From: Pedobacter metabolipauper
Lineage (GTDB): Bacteria; Bacteroidota; Bacteroidia; Sphingobacteriales; Sphingobacteriaceae
NCBI RefSeq assembly: GCF_004362715.1
Contig: NZ_SNYC01000003.1
Coordinates: 62,001-126,000 of the forward strand
Direction of reading: 5' to 3'
DNA: 64,000 nt
The notes below the pieces were generated by a model. It did not search any database, was not told the origin of the DNA, and saw only the letters and a list, made by a program, of their open reading frames with translations. Positions 47,362 to 55,786 of the stretch are shown here, in pieces (the stretch's first letter is position 1; each line of letters starts with the position of its first letter). The position numbers and the translations under genes were made by a program.

Positions 47362-50073
47362 ATGAATCTCAAATCATTATTATTTTTAGTATTCCTTTTA
47401 AGCGGAAGCACCCTGGCCATGGCACAGAGAAGCATCATCAAAGGGAAAATAACCAGTGGCGAAAACCGTGAAGTACTTACAGGTGCAACCGTGCTGGTTA
47501 ATGGTACCAGCAGCAGTACGGCAACCGATCTTAACGGTGAGTACCAGTTTTATGTAAACTCCGGTAATCTTAAAATTACGGTTCGATATCTTGGTTATAA
47601 AGATACCGTAGTCAATGTAAGTGTAAATGCCAACGAGCTGAAGGTGGTGAACATCGTGATGCAAAGCCGCCAGTCGGTGCTGCAGAATGTAATCATTACC
47701 GGCTACACCCAGGGACAAGCAAAAGCCCTTAACCAGCAAAAAAATGCCGACAACATTAAGAACATCATTGCGGCCGATCAGATCGGCAAATTCCCGGACC
47801 CGAATGCCGCAGAGGCTTTACAGCGTGTGCCGGGTGTAAACATTGAGCGCGACCAGGGTGAAGGACGTTACGTGTCCTTACGTGGATTGGCACCGCAATT
47901 TACAAATACCAGCGTAAACGGAGAGCAAATTCCATCACCAGAGGCTGATGTACGTTTTGTGGCGCTTGATGCGATCCCTTCAGATCAGCTGGCTTCCATA
48001 GAGGTGAGCAAAGCGCTAACGCCAGATATGGATGGTGATGCAATTGGAGGTTCCATTAACCTGATCACACGTTCGGCACAAAGTAAAAAGGCAGTGATCC
48101 AGGGTTTTCTAGGCGGTGGTTATAATGAACTCATGAATAGGGGAAATGTGCAGGGACAACTGCAGTATGGCCAGCGTTTTGGTAAGAACGAAAAGTTGGG
48201 CGTGTTGCTGAACAGCAGTTATTACCAAAATAATTTAGGCTCTGATGGTGTTGAACGCACCATCAATGACAATGAGCTTGAACTGCGCGACTATGAACTT
48301 ACCCGTACCCGTTTGGGTTTAAGCTCATCGCTTGATTATCATTTTAACAACCACCATGAAGTATACTTCAATACCATTTACTCGCGCTTTACCGATCGGG
48401 AATGGAGACGCAGGTATGTTTTTGTTCCGGAGGATGAAGAAATTGAAAAGCTGACCAAAGACCGGTTTGAGTCGCAGTCGGTATTGTCACTAAACGCAGG
48501 CGCAAAACATATCTTCAAAAACTTCCTTTTAGATTATGAGGCCCAGTATAGTTACGCAGAACAAAAAACACCGTATGACAATGAAGCTGGTTTTGTAGCC
48601 GGAATACCAAGCACATTAAGCTATGCAGATACAAAGTTCCCAACCATAGACACTGATCAGGATTATACCAGCAATTCACAATATGAATTTGATGAATTGG
48701 GCATGGGCAGTTCCTTAGCTAAGGATAGAAATATCACCGCTAAAATTAACATTGGCGTTCCGTACAAGATAAATGGCAGCGAAGGCTTATTGAAATTCGG
48801 GGCCAAAGTACGGTCTAAAAATAAAAGCTACGCCATTACACAGAATACCTATGAGAACTTAGGCGGCGTTCCTAACCTGGATCAGTTTGCAGGTAAACCA
48901 GTGAAAAAAGAATTCTTCTTTAACCGCTACCAAATGGGTAATCCATTGGATGTATCTAACCTGATCGGTTATTTCAATGCCAACCCGGGTCAGTTTGAAC
49001 TTCAAATCGCAGATAAAGCATCAGATGAGGCCCTGGAATCTTACACCGCATCAGAAGATGTTGTTGCGGCTTATGTAATGGGTCGCCAGCAAATCAAAAA
49101 GCTGATGGTCTTAGGTGGTGTGCGTTACGAACGTACCAAAGTTAGCTACAATTCAAAAGATGTAATTTTTGCGGCCAACGGCGATCTGGAAGCCATCCGT
49201 CCGGTAAACGGCAGTAGTACTTATGATTTTGTATTGCCGCAAGTTCATTTGAAATACGATTTGGGGAACTTAACCAACCTGCGTGCAGCAGTTACTTATT
49301 CTTATGCCAGACCAAATTTCTCGGAGATCATCCCATCACAGGAAATCAACCGTGAAGACCGTGTAGCAACCATTGGTAATGCTGCCCTTAAACCGGTAAG
49401 TGCCCTTAACTATGACTTGATGGCCGAGCATTACTTCGGTTCTGTAGGGATCGTATCGGCAGGTGTTTTCTATAAGCAGCTGGATAACTTCATCTACCGC
49501 CGTGTTATCTTCAATTCACCATATCCGTTAACAGGTACACCGATCATCCCGCAGATTGATGTTACGCAGTCGCAAAACGGAAATGATGCGAGCGTGCTTG
49601 GTGCTGAGTTTGCTTTTCAACGCAGGCTCTCGTTCATTCCGTTCCTGAAAGATTTTAGTTTATACCTGAACTATACCTATACACACTCAAATGCTAAACT
49701 TCAAAGCCGCGAGGCCACAGAAGGTAATGCATCCATTACAGAAGAAATCAGGCTTCCGGGACAGGCCAGTCAGGTAGGTAATGGTTCACTTGCTTACGAA
49801 GGACGTAAATTTTCGGCCAGGGTATCGCTTAACTTCAATGGAAGCTACCTGTCAGAAATTGGCGGTACTAAAGCAGAAGATATCTTCATTAAAAACCGCA
49901 TGCAGGTTGATGCTACAGCCGGATACGCCATCAATAGCCAGTTCAGGTTGTTTGTTGAGGCACTTAATTTAACCAACCAGCCTTTGCAAGCATACCAGGG
50001 TAATTCCAACCAGTACATCCAACGCGAATTCTATTCGTACTGGATGCGTTTCGGACTGAAGTTTAATTTATAA
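47362..50073 (+). CDS. TonB-dependent receptor of the phytase locus
   Basis: From the ATG at 47362 the 903-aa protein has a signal peptide (MNLKSLLFLVFLLSGSTLAMAQ), a carboxypeptidase-regulatory-like domain (~23-105), a plug (QIGKFPDPNAAEALQRVPGVNIERDQGEG near residue 140, split by the loop) and a long beta-barrel ending in MRFGLKFNL. The plug motif matches the class common for iron- or phospho-organic substrates. Phytase genes in marine and soil bacteria are often paired with TonB receptors, so uptake of phytate or its breakdown products is inferred. The lipoprotein gene follows after 22 bp. Confidence 0.9.
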   Translation: MNLKSLLFLVFLLSGSTLAMAQRSIIKGKITSGENREVLTGATVLVNGTSSSTATDLNGEYQFYVNSGNLKITVRYLGYKDTVVNVSVNANELKVVNIVMQSRQSVLQNVIITGYTQGQAKALNQQKNADNIKNIIAADQIGKFPDPNAAEALQRVPGVNIERDQGEGRYVSLRGLAPQFTNTSVNGEQIPSPEADVRFVALDAIPSDQLASIEVSKALTPDMDGDAIGGSINLITRSAQSKKAVIQGFLGGGYNELMNRGNVQGQLQYGQRFGKNEKLGVLLNSSYYQNNLGSDGVERTINDNELELRDYELTRTRLGLSSSLDYHFNNHHEVYFNTIYSRFTDREWRRRYVFVPEDEEIEKLTKDRFESQSVLSLNAGAKHIFKNFLLDYEAQYSYAEQKTPYDNEAGFVAGIPSTLSYADTKFPTIDTDQDYTSNSQYEFDELGMGSSLAKDRNITAKINIGVPYKINGSEGLLKFGAKVRSKNKSYAITQNTYENLGGVPNLDQFAGKPVKKEFFFNRYQMGNPLDVSNLIGYFNANPGQFELQIADKASDEALESYTASEDVVAAYVMGRQQIKKLMVLGGVRYERTKVSYNSKDVIFAANGDLEAIRPVNGSSTYDFVLPQVHLKYDLGNLTNLRAAVTYSYARPNFSEIIPSQEINREDRVATIGNAALKPVSALNYDLMAEHYFGSVGIVSAGVFYKQLDNFIYRRVIFNSPYPLTGTPIIPQIDVTQSQNGNDASVLGAEFAFQRRLSFIPFLKDFSLYLNYTYTHSNAKLQSREATEGNASITEEIRLPGQASQVGNGSLAYEGRKFSARVSLNFNGSYLSEIGGTKAEDIFIKNRMQVDATAGYAINSQFRLFVEALNLTNQPLQAYQGNSNQYIQREFYSYWMRFGLKFNL

Positions 50074-50095
50074 CCGTAAAAATATTCATACAACG

Positions 50096-51127
50096 ATGAA
50101 AAAATTAAGATATAGCGTATTGTCGCTTTTGATCCTTGCTTTGATGGCTTGTGATAAGGAGAATGATAACGTGATCAAACCATTAACAGGAGACAACTTT
50201 CCACAGATCCTCAACTTAGCTGATGAAGGTGATGGTGAAATAGAGGATGAAGATAAATTCAGTTTTAAAATTACCCTTGCCGACCGGGTTGACCCGGATG
50301 GCGAATCGCTGGAAGGCCGTATTGTCCCGCTTAAAAAGACAGTACGGGTAAATTTTGAAGTAACCGATTTTGAAGGTTTTAACAACCTGAATGAGTATAT
50401 TGAAGATGCTGCTGCATTTTATGAGATAGACGATTGTACCACATCAGAAGATGAAGGCATTGATCTGCACCTTACGTTTGACCGGACAACTGGTAAAGGC
50501 AGTGTTGATTTTCCGGCAGGAGTAGAAGAAATAGAAGTAGAGTTTGAAACCAACCCGGATCTGTTTGATGATAAAGTATTGAATGCAGACGATCGTAAAA
50601 TTGAGATCCAGCTTACAGCTGTTCAGGCAGGTGAGGAGAAAGTAGTTGTAAACACAGCCAATAAATTTGAATATCTTGTTTTAGATGATGAATCGATCTA
50701 TGGTAGTTATGAGCTTGATATAGAAGATGCGGCACAATTTCAGAAATTTATCACCTTGTTTGGCCTAATCAATGAAGATGTAAAAGGGCTAAAGGCGGAT
50801 GATGTAGAAGAGATTGAGATCGAATTTCAATATGGTGAATTTAAAGCAGTCATTGTGCTTAAAGAAACGGAGCAGGTTGACGAATGCGGCGACATAGAAA
50901 CCGTAAACAAAGAAATAGAGATTGAAGGCGGCATAGAAGAGCTGGATGAAAAGACACTTGCAGGTGCAGTTGAATTTGCAGATGACATAGAGCAGGAAGA
51001 CGGCTCTGAACAGGAATTTAAGTACAGCGGTAAGTTTAAAATTGTAGGAAAAAACCTGGAACTCACACTTCAGGGTGAATACAATGACGATGAGACTGAT
51101 AAAATAACCCTGGTACTGAAAAAATAA
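50096..51127 (+). CDS. Very acidic Calx-beta-like lipoprotein
   Basis: The 343-aa product has a lipoprotein signal (MKKLRYSVLSLLILALMAC). The mature part is unusually rich in Asp and Glu, with stretches such as ADEGDGEIEDEDKF and EGIDLHLTFD. Segments GSVDFPAGVEEIEVEFETNPD and FEYLVLDDES follow the Calx-beta pattern (charged beta-sandwich closing in VLDDE), a fold that binds calcium. The second half is also beta-rich and acidic. It sits 22 bp after the TonB receptor and 10 bp before the phytase, which is itself calcium-dependent. A surface Ca2+ or Ca-phytate binding role is inference. Confidence 0.7.
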   Translation: MKKLRYSVLSLLILALMACDKENDNVIKPLTGDNFPQILNLADEGDGEIEDEDKFSFKITLADRVDPDGESLEGRIVPLKKTVRVNFEVTDFEGFNNLNEYIEDAAAFYEIDDCTTSEDEGIDLHLTFDRTTGKGSVDFPAGVEEIEVEFETNPDLFDDKVLNADDRKIEIQLTAVQAGEEKVVVNTANKFEYLVLDDESIYGSYELDIEDAAQFQKFITLFGLINEDVKGLKADDVEEIEIEFQYGEFKAVIVLKETEQVDECGDIETVNKEIEIEGGIEELDEKTLAGAVEFADDIEQEDGSEQEFKYSGKFKIVGKNLELTLQGEYNDDETDKITLVLKK

Positions 51128-51137
51128 TAGGAAACTG

Positions 51138-52220
51138 ATGTATAAAAAAAATATAGTAATCTTAACTGCAGCAGCTTTGATGTTTCTAAGCGCCTGCACA
51201 AATAATAACTCAGCGAAGCAACAGCAAAATGTAGTAACTGCTGATAGCCTGGCTGTAGTGAAGCCGCTTTACGTAACCGACACGGTACAATTTGATACCG
51301 ATGATCCGGCAATATGGGTTAACCCTGCAGATCCTGCGCAATCTTTAGTGATTGGTACAGATAAAGATGAAAATGGTGGCTTGTATGTATTCGATCTAAA
51401 AGGAAAGGCAATAACTAGTAAGATAGTCCGCGGACTTAAGCGTCCGAATAATGTAGACATTGTATACGGCCTGATGCTGAATGGTAAGCCGGTAGATGTT
51501 GCAGTAACCACAGAACGGATGACGCATAAGATCAGGATCTTTTCGTTACCGGATATGAAACCTGTTGACAATGGAGGTTTGCCTGTATTTGAGGGGGAGA
51601 CATTGGAAGGCCATCGCGATCTGATGGGTATTTCTTTATATACCAGTCCAGCGAAAGAAATCTATGCGATTGTAGGCCGCAAAACTGGTCCGCTTGATGG
51701 CAGCTACTTATGGCAATACTTGTTAACGGATGATGGTAAGGGAAATGTTAAAGCCACGTTAAAAAGGAAGTTCGGTAAATACAGTGGTAAAAAGGAAATC
51801 GAAGCCATTGCTGTAGACAATGAAATGGGTTATGTGTACTATTCAGATGAGCAGTTTGGTGTGCGTAAATATTATGCAGATCCATCAAAAGGAAACGAAG
51901 AGCTTGCTGTATTTGCAAAAGAAGGCTTTAAGGAAGATCATGAAGGGATCAGCATTTATAAGACTACGGATAGTACAGGATATGTATTGGTGTCTGACCA
52001 GGCGGCTAACCAGTTCAAGGTCTTTAAACGTGAGGGTAGTAACGCATTTGTAAAGAGCATCCCGATGTCAACCAACAACAGTGATGGTTCAGACGTAGTG
52101 TCTGTTCCTTTAAACGCCGATTTTAAACATGGTCTTTTTGTGGCCATGAGTGATAACAAGACTTTCCAGTTTTACCGCTGGGAAGATCTGGCAGGCAAGG
52201 CGCTTGAGATTAAGAAGTAA
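51138..52220 (+). CDS. Beta-propeller phytase (3-phytase) lipoprotein
   Basis: The 360-aa product has a lipoprotein signal (MYKKNIVILTAAALMFLSAC) and the beta-propeller phytase signature DTDDPAIWVNPADPAQSLVIGTDKDE, here at ~55-80. GLKRPNNVDI, EGHRDLMGISLY and GKKEIEAIAVDNEMGYVYYSDE, split by loops, place further calcium-binding acidic residues. These enzymes strip phosphates from Ca2+-phytate and release inorganic phosphate. Lipidation places it at the cell surface or in the periplasm. It ends a three-gene unit (receptor, acidic lipoprotein, phytase). Confidence 0.93.
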   Translation: MYKKNIVILTAAALMFLSACTNNNSAKQQQNVVTADSLAVVKPLYVTDTVQFDTDDPAIWVNPADPAQSLVIGTDKDENGGLYVFDLKGKAITSKIVRGLKRPNNVDIVYGLMLNGKPVDVAVTTERMTHKIRIFSLPDMKPVDNGGLPVFEGETLEGHRDLMGISLYTSPAKEIYAIVGRKTGPLDGSYLWQYLLTDDGKGNVKATLKRKFGKYSGKKEIEAIAVDNEMGYVYYSDEQFGVRKYYADPSKGNEELAVFAKEGFKEDHEGISIYKTTDSTGYVLVSDQAANQFKVFKREGSNAFVKSIPMSTNNSDGSDVVSVPLNADFKHGLFVAMSDNKTFQFYRWEDLAGKALEIKK

Positions 52221-52250
52221 CCATTAAAATAAGCAATAGCTTAAATACAG

Positions 52251-52290
52251 ACTGCCCCAATAGTTAATTACTATTGGGGCAGTTGTTTTA
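52251..52290 (+). terminator. Intrinsic terminator after the phytase operon
   Basis: ACTGCCCCAATAGT / ACTATTGGGGCAGT form a perfect 14-bp stem with a 5-nt loop, followed by TGTTTTA. It ends the receptor-lipoprotein-phytase transcript. Confidence 0.88.
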
Positions 52291-52323
52291 ATCATCTGAT
52301 ATGAATTTCTTCAGGCAGAAATA

Positions 52324-52740
52324 CTAGTTCATGTTGTTTTTCTCTGCTGATTGCTCAATAAGAATGATATCTCTTGTATTTTTTTGTACAGCAATGGCTG
52401 CAAACAAGGTAAGGAGAAAAGACATGGCATAAAATCCTTTTTCGCTTAAGCTTAACGTAGCATTCCATAAACCGATAGTGAGCAACGTAATTGCAATCAT
52501 CGTACAAGCCCAGCTTAATCCATAATAGATACTGGTTACCGGGATTCCTTCCAGGCGGTCGCGGACGCTCTTTTGAACAGATACGGCTGCGAATAAACCA
52601 AAAAGTAAAACAGTAAAGTAATATCCTTTTTCATTAAGGGGCATTTCAGCGTTCCACAGGCCGATATTGTAGGCAACAGATCCAATAATCAGGGCGGTCC
52701 ATGAGGCTCCTATAAATGCATTTGATGGTTTTTGATTCAT
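52324..52740 (-). CDS. YiaA/YiaB family inner-membrane protein
   Basis: This 138-aa protein is built from two copies of the YiaAB domain. Each copy holds two hydrophobic helices and the motif GLWNA(E/T)xxLxEKG(Y/F)Y, at residues ~28-42 and ~90-103, followed by FAA-xVQKx-RD. The family is of unknown function, small and membrane-embedded. It stands alone, convergent with the phytase operon. Confidence 0.88.
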   Translation of the reverse strand: MNQKPSNAFIGASWTALIIGSVAYNIGLWNAEMPLNEKGYYFTVLLFGLFAAVSVQKSVRDRLEGIPVTSIYYGLSWACTMIAITLLTIGLWNATLSLSEKGFYAMSFLLTLFAAIAVQKNTRDIILIEQSAEKNNMN

Positions 52741-52965
52741 ATGTAGGTTATATTTTCAGGCTAAAGATAGCAGAAATTTGCATTTGTCTATACAGTATTA
52801 TACCAGGCCAGTCTGTTGTTTGTGTTTAACTATAACGAGATTACTTCGTGTTGTGTTTCCGGTGCTTTGTCGAAGGTCATACGGTTTAAGACCATAAATA
52901 GACCGTGAAGCCACCGGGAATGGACCGGGAACAGACCGCTAATAAGTCCTTAACAATGAAAAAAC

Positions 52966-53024
52966 TTGTCTTGTCCTGCTTTAGCTATACAGGTTGTCTT
53001 GTCCTGCGTTAGCTTGTCTCGTCC
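52966..53024. repeat. Imperfect 28-bp-period direct repeats
   Basis: TTGTCTTGTCCTGCTTTAGC (52966-52985) repeats at 52994-53013 with one mismatch. A truncated third copy, TTGTCTCGTCC, follows at 53014-53024, right at the 3' end of the histidine kinase gene. The gap 52741-53025 holds no gene. Confidence 0.6.
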
Positions 53025-53025
53025 G

Positions 53026-54123
53026 TTATTCTTTGAAGGTGATGATAAACTTTGCACCTTCATCCATGTCACTTTCAACTATGATCTGCCCGCCAAGGTT
53101 AGTAACGTGATTATAAACTAAATACAATCCAATGCCTTTACTGTCGATATTATTGTGGAACTTTTGGTTGAAACCGAAGATCTTGTCTTTTACTCTTTCC
53201 ATATCAAAGCCCAGTCCTTCATCAGAAAAAATGAGTTGCCTGTTACCATTTTCAATGATCGTCTGGATTTTAATAACGGGAACAGAGCCAATTTTACGGT
53301 ACTTGATCGCATTGGTAATCAAATTCAGGAATATACTTTCCAGATAAGATTTGTTAAAATTTATGGTCGGCAAGATAGAGAAATCGGCATGGATACTAGC
53401 ACCTGAATCATTAATTAACGACCGTAAGGAATGGATCACATCGTTAAAACAATCGTTAAAATCTAACTCCTCAGTATGAATGGTTAATATATCTTTTTGA
53501 CTCAGATCTTCAACATAACCGTTTAACGTATTCTTTAAATTTTCAGTAGCCAGCTTAAGTACTTCTATAAATTCTAGTGTCTCCTTATCTTGAATTTTAG
53601 TTGTGTCCAGGATATTAAAAACGGAAAGTAAATTGTTAACAGGCGACCTCAAATTGTGGGAAGTGGTATAATTTAATTGCTTCAGGTTATTATTTACCTG
53701 TGTTAAATTGGCTAGTAGGTTATTTCTGTCTTCTTCCGTTTTCTTTTTGTGAGTAATGTTTTTAGCAATGGCAAAAACCAGCTGTTCGGTATCTAAAGGC
53801 ATAGAAGTCCAGGAGAGCCATACAATCTCTCCGCTTTTGGTTACATAGCGGTTCTCAAAATTTAAAAGTGGTTCATTCCTGGTCAGGTTCTTACGGTTTT
53901 CGGCAGTAATCAGCTTGTCGTCAGGATGGATAAACGTATGTATGGGTACAGCAAATAGTTCTTCATTGGTGTAGCCCAGTGTTTTGGAAACAATTGGATT
54001 TATTCTTCTAAAGTATCCATCGTACCCGGCTACACATAGCAGGTCGGCAGATAACTCGAAAAATACTTCCAGGTTAAAGATCCCATTATTATCCACGTTA
54101 GTAGTATTAACTATATAAGTCAT
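53026..54123 (-). CDS. PAS-domain sensor histidine kinase
   Basis: This 365-aa cytosolic kinase has a PAS domain (~18-125, with GYDGYFRRINPIVSKTLGYT and SWTSMPLD). A HisKA-like dimerisation helix carries the phospho-acceptor His in TTSHNLRSPVNN near residue 155. An HATPase domain (~230-362) has the N-box LITNAIKYR and the G-boxes FSDEGLGFD and SKGIGLYLV. No membrane segment is present, so it senses an internal signal. No response regulator gene is adjacent, so it is an orphan kinase. Confidence 0.9.
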   Translation of the reverse strand: MTYIVNTTNVDNNGIFNLEVFFELSADLLCVAGYDGYFRRINPIVSKTLGYTNEELFAVPIHTFIHPDDKLITAENRKNLTRNEPLLNFENRYVTKSGEIVWLSWTSMPLDTEQLVFAIAKNITHKKKTEEDRNNLLANLTQVNNNLKQLNYTTSHNLRSPVNNLLSVFNILDTTKIQDKETLEFIEVLKLATENLKNTLNGYVEDLSQKDILTIHTEELDFNDCFNDVIHSLRSLINDSGASIHADFSILPTINFNKSYLESIFLNLITNAIKYRKIGSVPVIKIQTIIENGNRQLIFSDEGLGFDMERVKDKIFGFNQKFHNNIDSKGIGLYLVYNHVTNLGGQIIVESDMDEGAKFIITFKE

Positions 54124-54181
54124 TTGTTAACAAAGTTATATATCTACATAGAGGTAGGGGATACCCGTTGTAAATCGCTCG

Positions 54182-54210
54182 GTATTGATGTAATTCAGTA
54201 TTGATGTAAT
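54182..54210. repeat. Tandem 13-bp repeats upstream of the PAS kinase
   Basis: GTATTGATGTAAT occurs at 54182-54194 and again at 54198-54210, a 16-bp period, 59 bp upstream of the kinase start. The position fits a regulator or activator site for this gene. Confidence 0.5.
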
Positions 54211-54486
54211 ATTACCAATATAAAAACTATGAATCGATATTTTATATGAATTAACGAGAATGTGTGGAGATTTAACTCGATTATTAGCGATGTTGGAGAA
54301 AGGTTGAGGAAATTTCTGGATGGTGATTAACGTAAGATGCGGTAATATATAAACGCAGGGCGACATGAATGCGATTATTTAAGGAATGCAGGATTTTTTG
54401 TTAAAAAGTTAACTGGCTGATATAGAGAAAAAAGGCTGTTTTTCGGTATTAAAGACGAATTATTTATGAAAATTGGCTTCAATAAG

Positions 54487-54517
54487 TTTGCGGCAATTTG
54501 ATTTTTTTATATCTTTG
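54487..54517 (+). promoter_or_regulatory. Consensus Bacteroidota promoter upstream of the tRNA-Pro pair
   Basis: TTTG (54487-54490), N19, TATCTTTG (54510-54517) is a near-perfect vegetative promoter reading toward the tRNA-Pro genes. It is 122 bp from the first tRNA, so it may give a long leader or serve an unseen short RNA. The 54,124-54,639 gap contains no supported protein gene. Confidence 0.65.
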
Positions 54518-54569
54518 CGCCCTTGGTAATTATAACTGAATGTTAAAATGAAATATAATTACTGCAATG

Positions 54570-54600
54570 TTAGCAATTGTGATTTTAAATTCTAACTTTG
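54570..54600 (+). promoter_or_regulatory. Second promoter just upstream of tRNA-Pro copy 1
   Basis: TTAG (54570-54573), N19, TAACTTTG (54593-54600) would start transcription near 54607. A small CCCTT / AAGGG hairpin (54605-54619) lies in the leader ahead of the tRNA at 54640. Confidence 0.55.
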
Positions 54601-54639
54601 CAATCCCTTCGAAAAAGGGAAAAAAGGAGATACCAGTTT

Positions 54640-54713
54640 CGGGGTGTAGCGTAGCCCGGTATCGCGCCTGCTTTGGGAGCAGGAGGTCGTAGGTTCGAAT
54701 CCTGCCACCCCGA
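54640..54713 (+). tRNA. tRNA-Pro(TGG), copy 1
   Basis: The 74-nt gene has a 7-bp acceptor stem CGGGGTG / CACCCCG, anticodon stem CCTGC / GCAGG with loop TTTGGGA (anticodon TGG at 54674-54676), T-arm AGGTTCGAATCCT and discriminator A. CCA is not encoded. A hairpin AAAATGCT / AGCATTTT (54715-54736) follows it directly and could be a processing or weak termination signal. Confidence 0.97.
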
Positions 54714-54765
54714 CAAAATGCTTAGATGAGCATTTTAAAATTGACCAGTAAAACAGATACCATTT

Positions 54766-54839
54766 CGGGGTGTAGCGTAGCCCGGTATCGCGCCTGCTTT
54801 GGGAGCAGGAGGTCGTAGGTTCGAATCCTGCCACCCCGA
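54766..54839 (+). tRNA. tRNA-Pro(TGG), copy 2
   Basis: This copy is identical in sequence to copy 1 and lies 52 bp downstream. The bases just 5' of each copy are also similar (GATACCA...TTTC), which points to a tandem duplication that included flanking sequence. A strong terminator follows. Confidence 0.97.
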
Positions 54840-54862
54840 CTTTAAACGTGCTAACGCATACT

Positions 54863-54897
54863 AAAAGCCCTTAAAATCAATGATTTAAGGGCTTTTT
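54863..54897 (+). terminator. Intrinsic terminator after the tRNA-Pro pair
   Basis: AAAAGCCCTTAAA / TTTAAGGGCTTTT form a 12-13 bp stem around an ATCAATGA loop and end in a T-run. Confidence 0.88.
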
Positions 54898-54941
54898 TAA
54901 TTTATTTTCAGCCAACTCATATCAAGTTTTATCAAAGAAAA

Positions 54942-55080
54942 TGTGCCCTATTGGGTGCTCCAATCTAATTATTTATATTTGGGCACAAAATGGTAATAAC
55001 TTGTTGATTATAAATAGATTACTTAATTTATTTTGTCTTGTTTTTGTCGACTTTGTGCCTTGTTCAAATATGGGCACAAA
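54942..55080. repeat. Alternating TGTGCC / GGCACA inverted repeats in the gap after tRNA-Pro
   Basis: TGTGCCC (54942-54948), GGGCACA (54981-54987), TGTGCC (55054-55059) and GGGCACA (55072-55078) alternate in orientation. The last pair extends to an 8-bp inverted repeat, TTTGTGCC / GGCACAAA (55052-55059 and 55073-55080). The layout resembles paired recombinase or repressor sites. No integrase gene accompanies them here. Confidence 0.45.
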
Positions 55081-55183
55081 AATCTTTGAGCCAAAGAAAG
55101 ACATTGTTAAACAAATTTTATTGAAATGAGTATGCAATCGGTACCGACAACTGTTCAGTTTATGGCAACAAGCAATAACTTCT

Positions 55184-55462
55184 TTGGTACTTCAACCGCA
55201 TACGCACTATTTTTATACATTTGGATTGAGGAGCCTTAGTGGGAAACCACGGAAGATGGATATGAAACCTTGCGTATTTTCTTACGATGTTCCCAAAATC
55301 TGTTTTTCTTGGAAAGACAGAGGCGAATATTTCGAATTGGCCTATCGGTTTAAAGTTGGAAATAAGATAATGAAACCTTCGCTGGACAATACCATTTTTT
55401 TTATCAATGATGAAGCAGATCCAATGACCTTTTATTTGTTTGCTTCATTTTCTGATTGTTAA
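55184..55462 (+). pseudogene. Remnant ORF, possible fragment of a larger gene
   Basis: An open frame of 92 codons from a TTG encodes a mixed alpha/beta fragment, most convincing from residue 25 on (KMDMKPCVFSYDVPKICFSW, then a FELAYRFKVGNK segment). It ends abruptly at FSDC. The style resembles an internal piece of a large enzyme, perhaps a helicase, rather than a complete small protein. A second short frame from 55126 (MSMQSVPTTVQF) overlaps its start. The surrounding 55,463-55,786 stretch has no other gene. I treat the region as decayed sequence; identity is uncertain. Confidence 0.35.
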
Positions 55463-55786
55463 TTACTTCATTTTTTGCAGAGAGGAAGTTTAAGATTTTT
55501 GTGCTTAAAGCACATTTTAACAAGGATTTTAATGGGTTTTTTACGCAACTTAAGAAAGTATATGAGTTTTGTTGAGTTCGAGTTTGGTTGAATTTTGCCG
55601 TTAACCAAATCAGGTTTTAGGCCAAATTTAATTTTAAAGACTACAAAATCATAAGATAGTTATTTAGTACTATTTAAGCAGTTAATTATGGAAATGGATC
55701 TCTTAGCCTCTTCATCTAAATCAAGATCATATCCTAAAATCTAATAATTTGTTATCTTTATCATCTTAGGTTGTTAACGCTATAGT

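Noticed and set aside
54592..54834. Reverse-strand ORF of 80 codons beginning MAGFEPTTSCSQ
   Set aside because: It is the antisense translation of the two tRNA-Pro genes; the repeated peptide GFEPTTSCSQSRRDTGLRYTP is a well-known tRNA artefact.
54941..55129. 62-codon ORF starting MCPIGCSN
   Set aside because: No family features; it runs through the inverted-repeat region and has unlikely Cys/Ile-rich composition.
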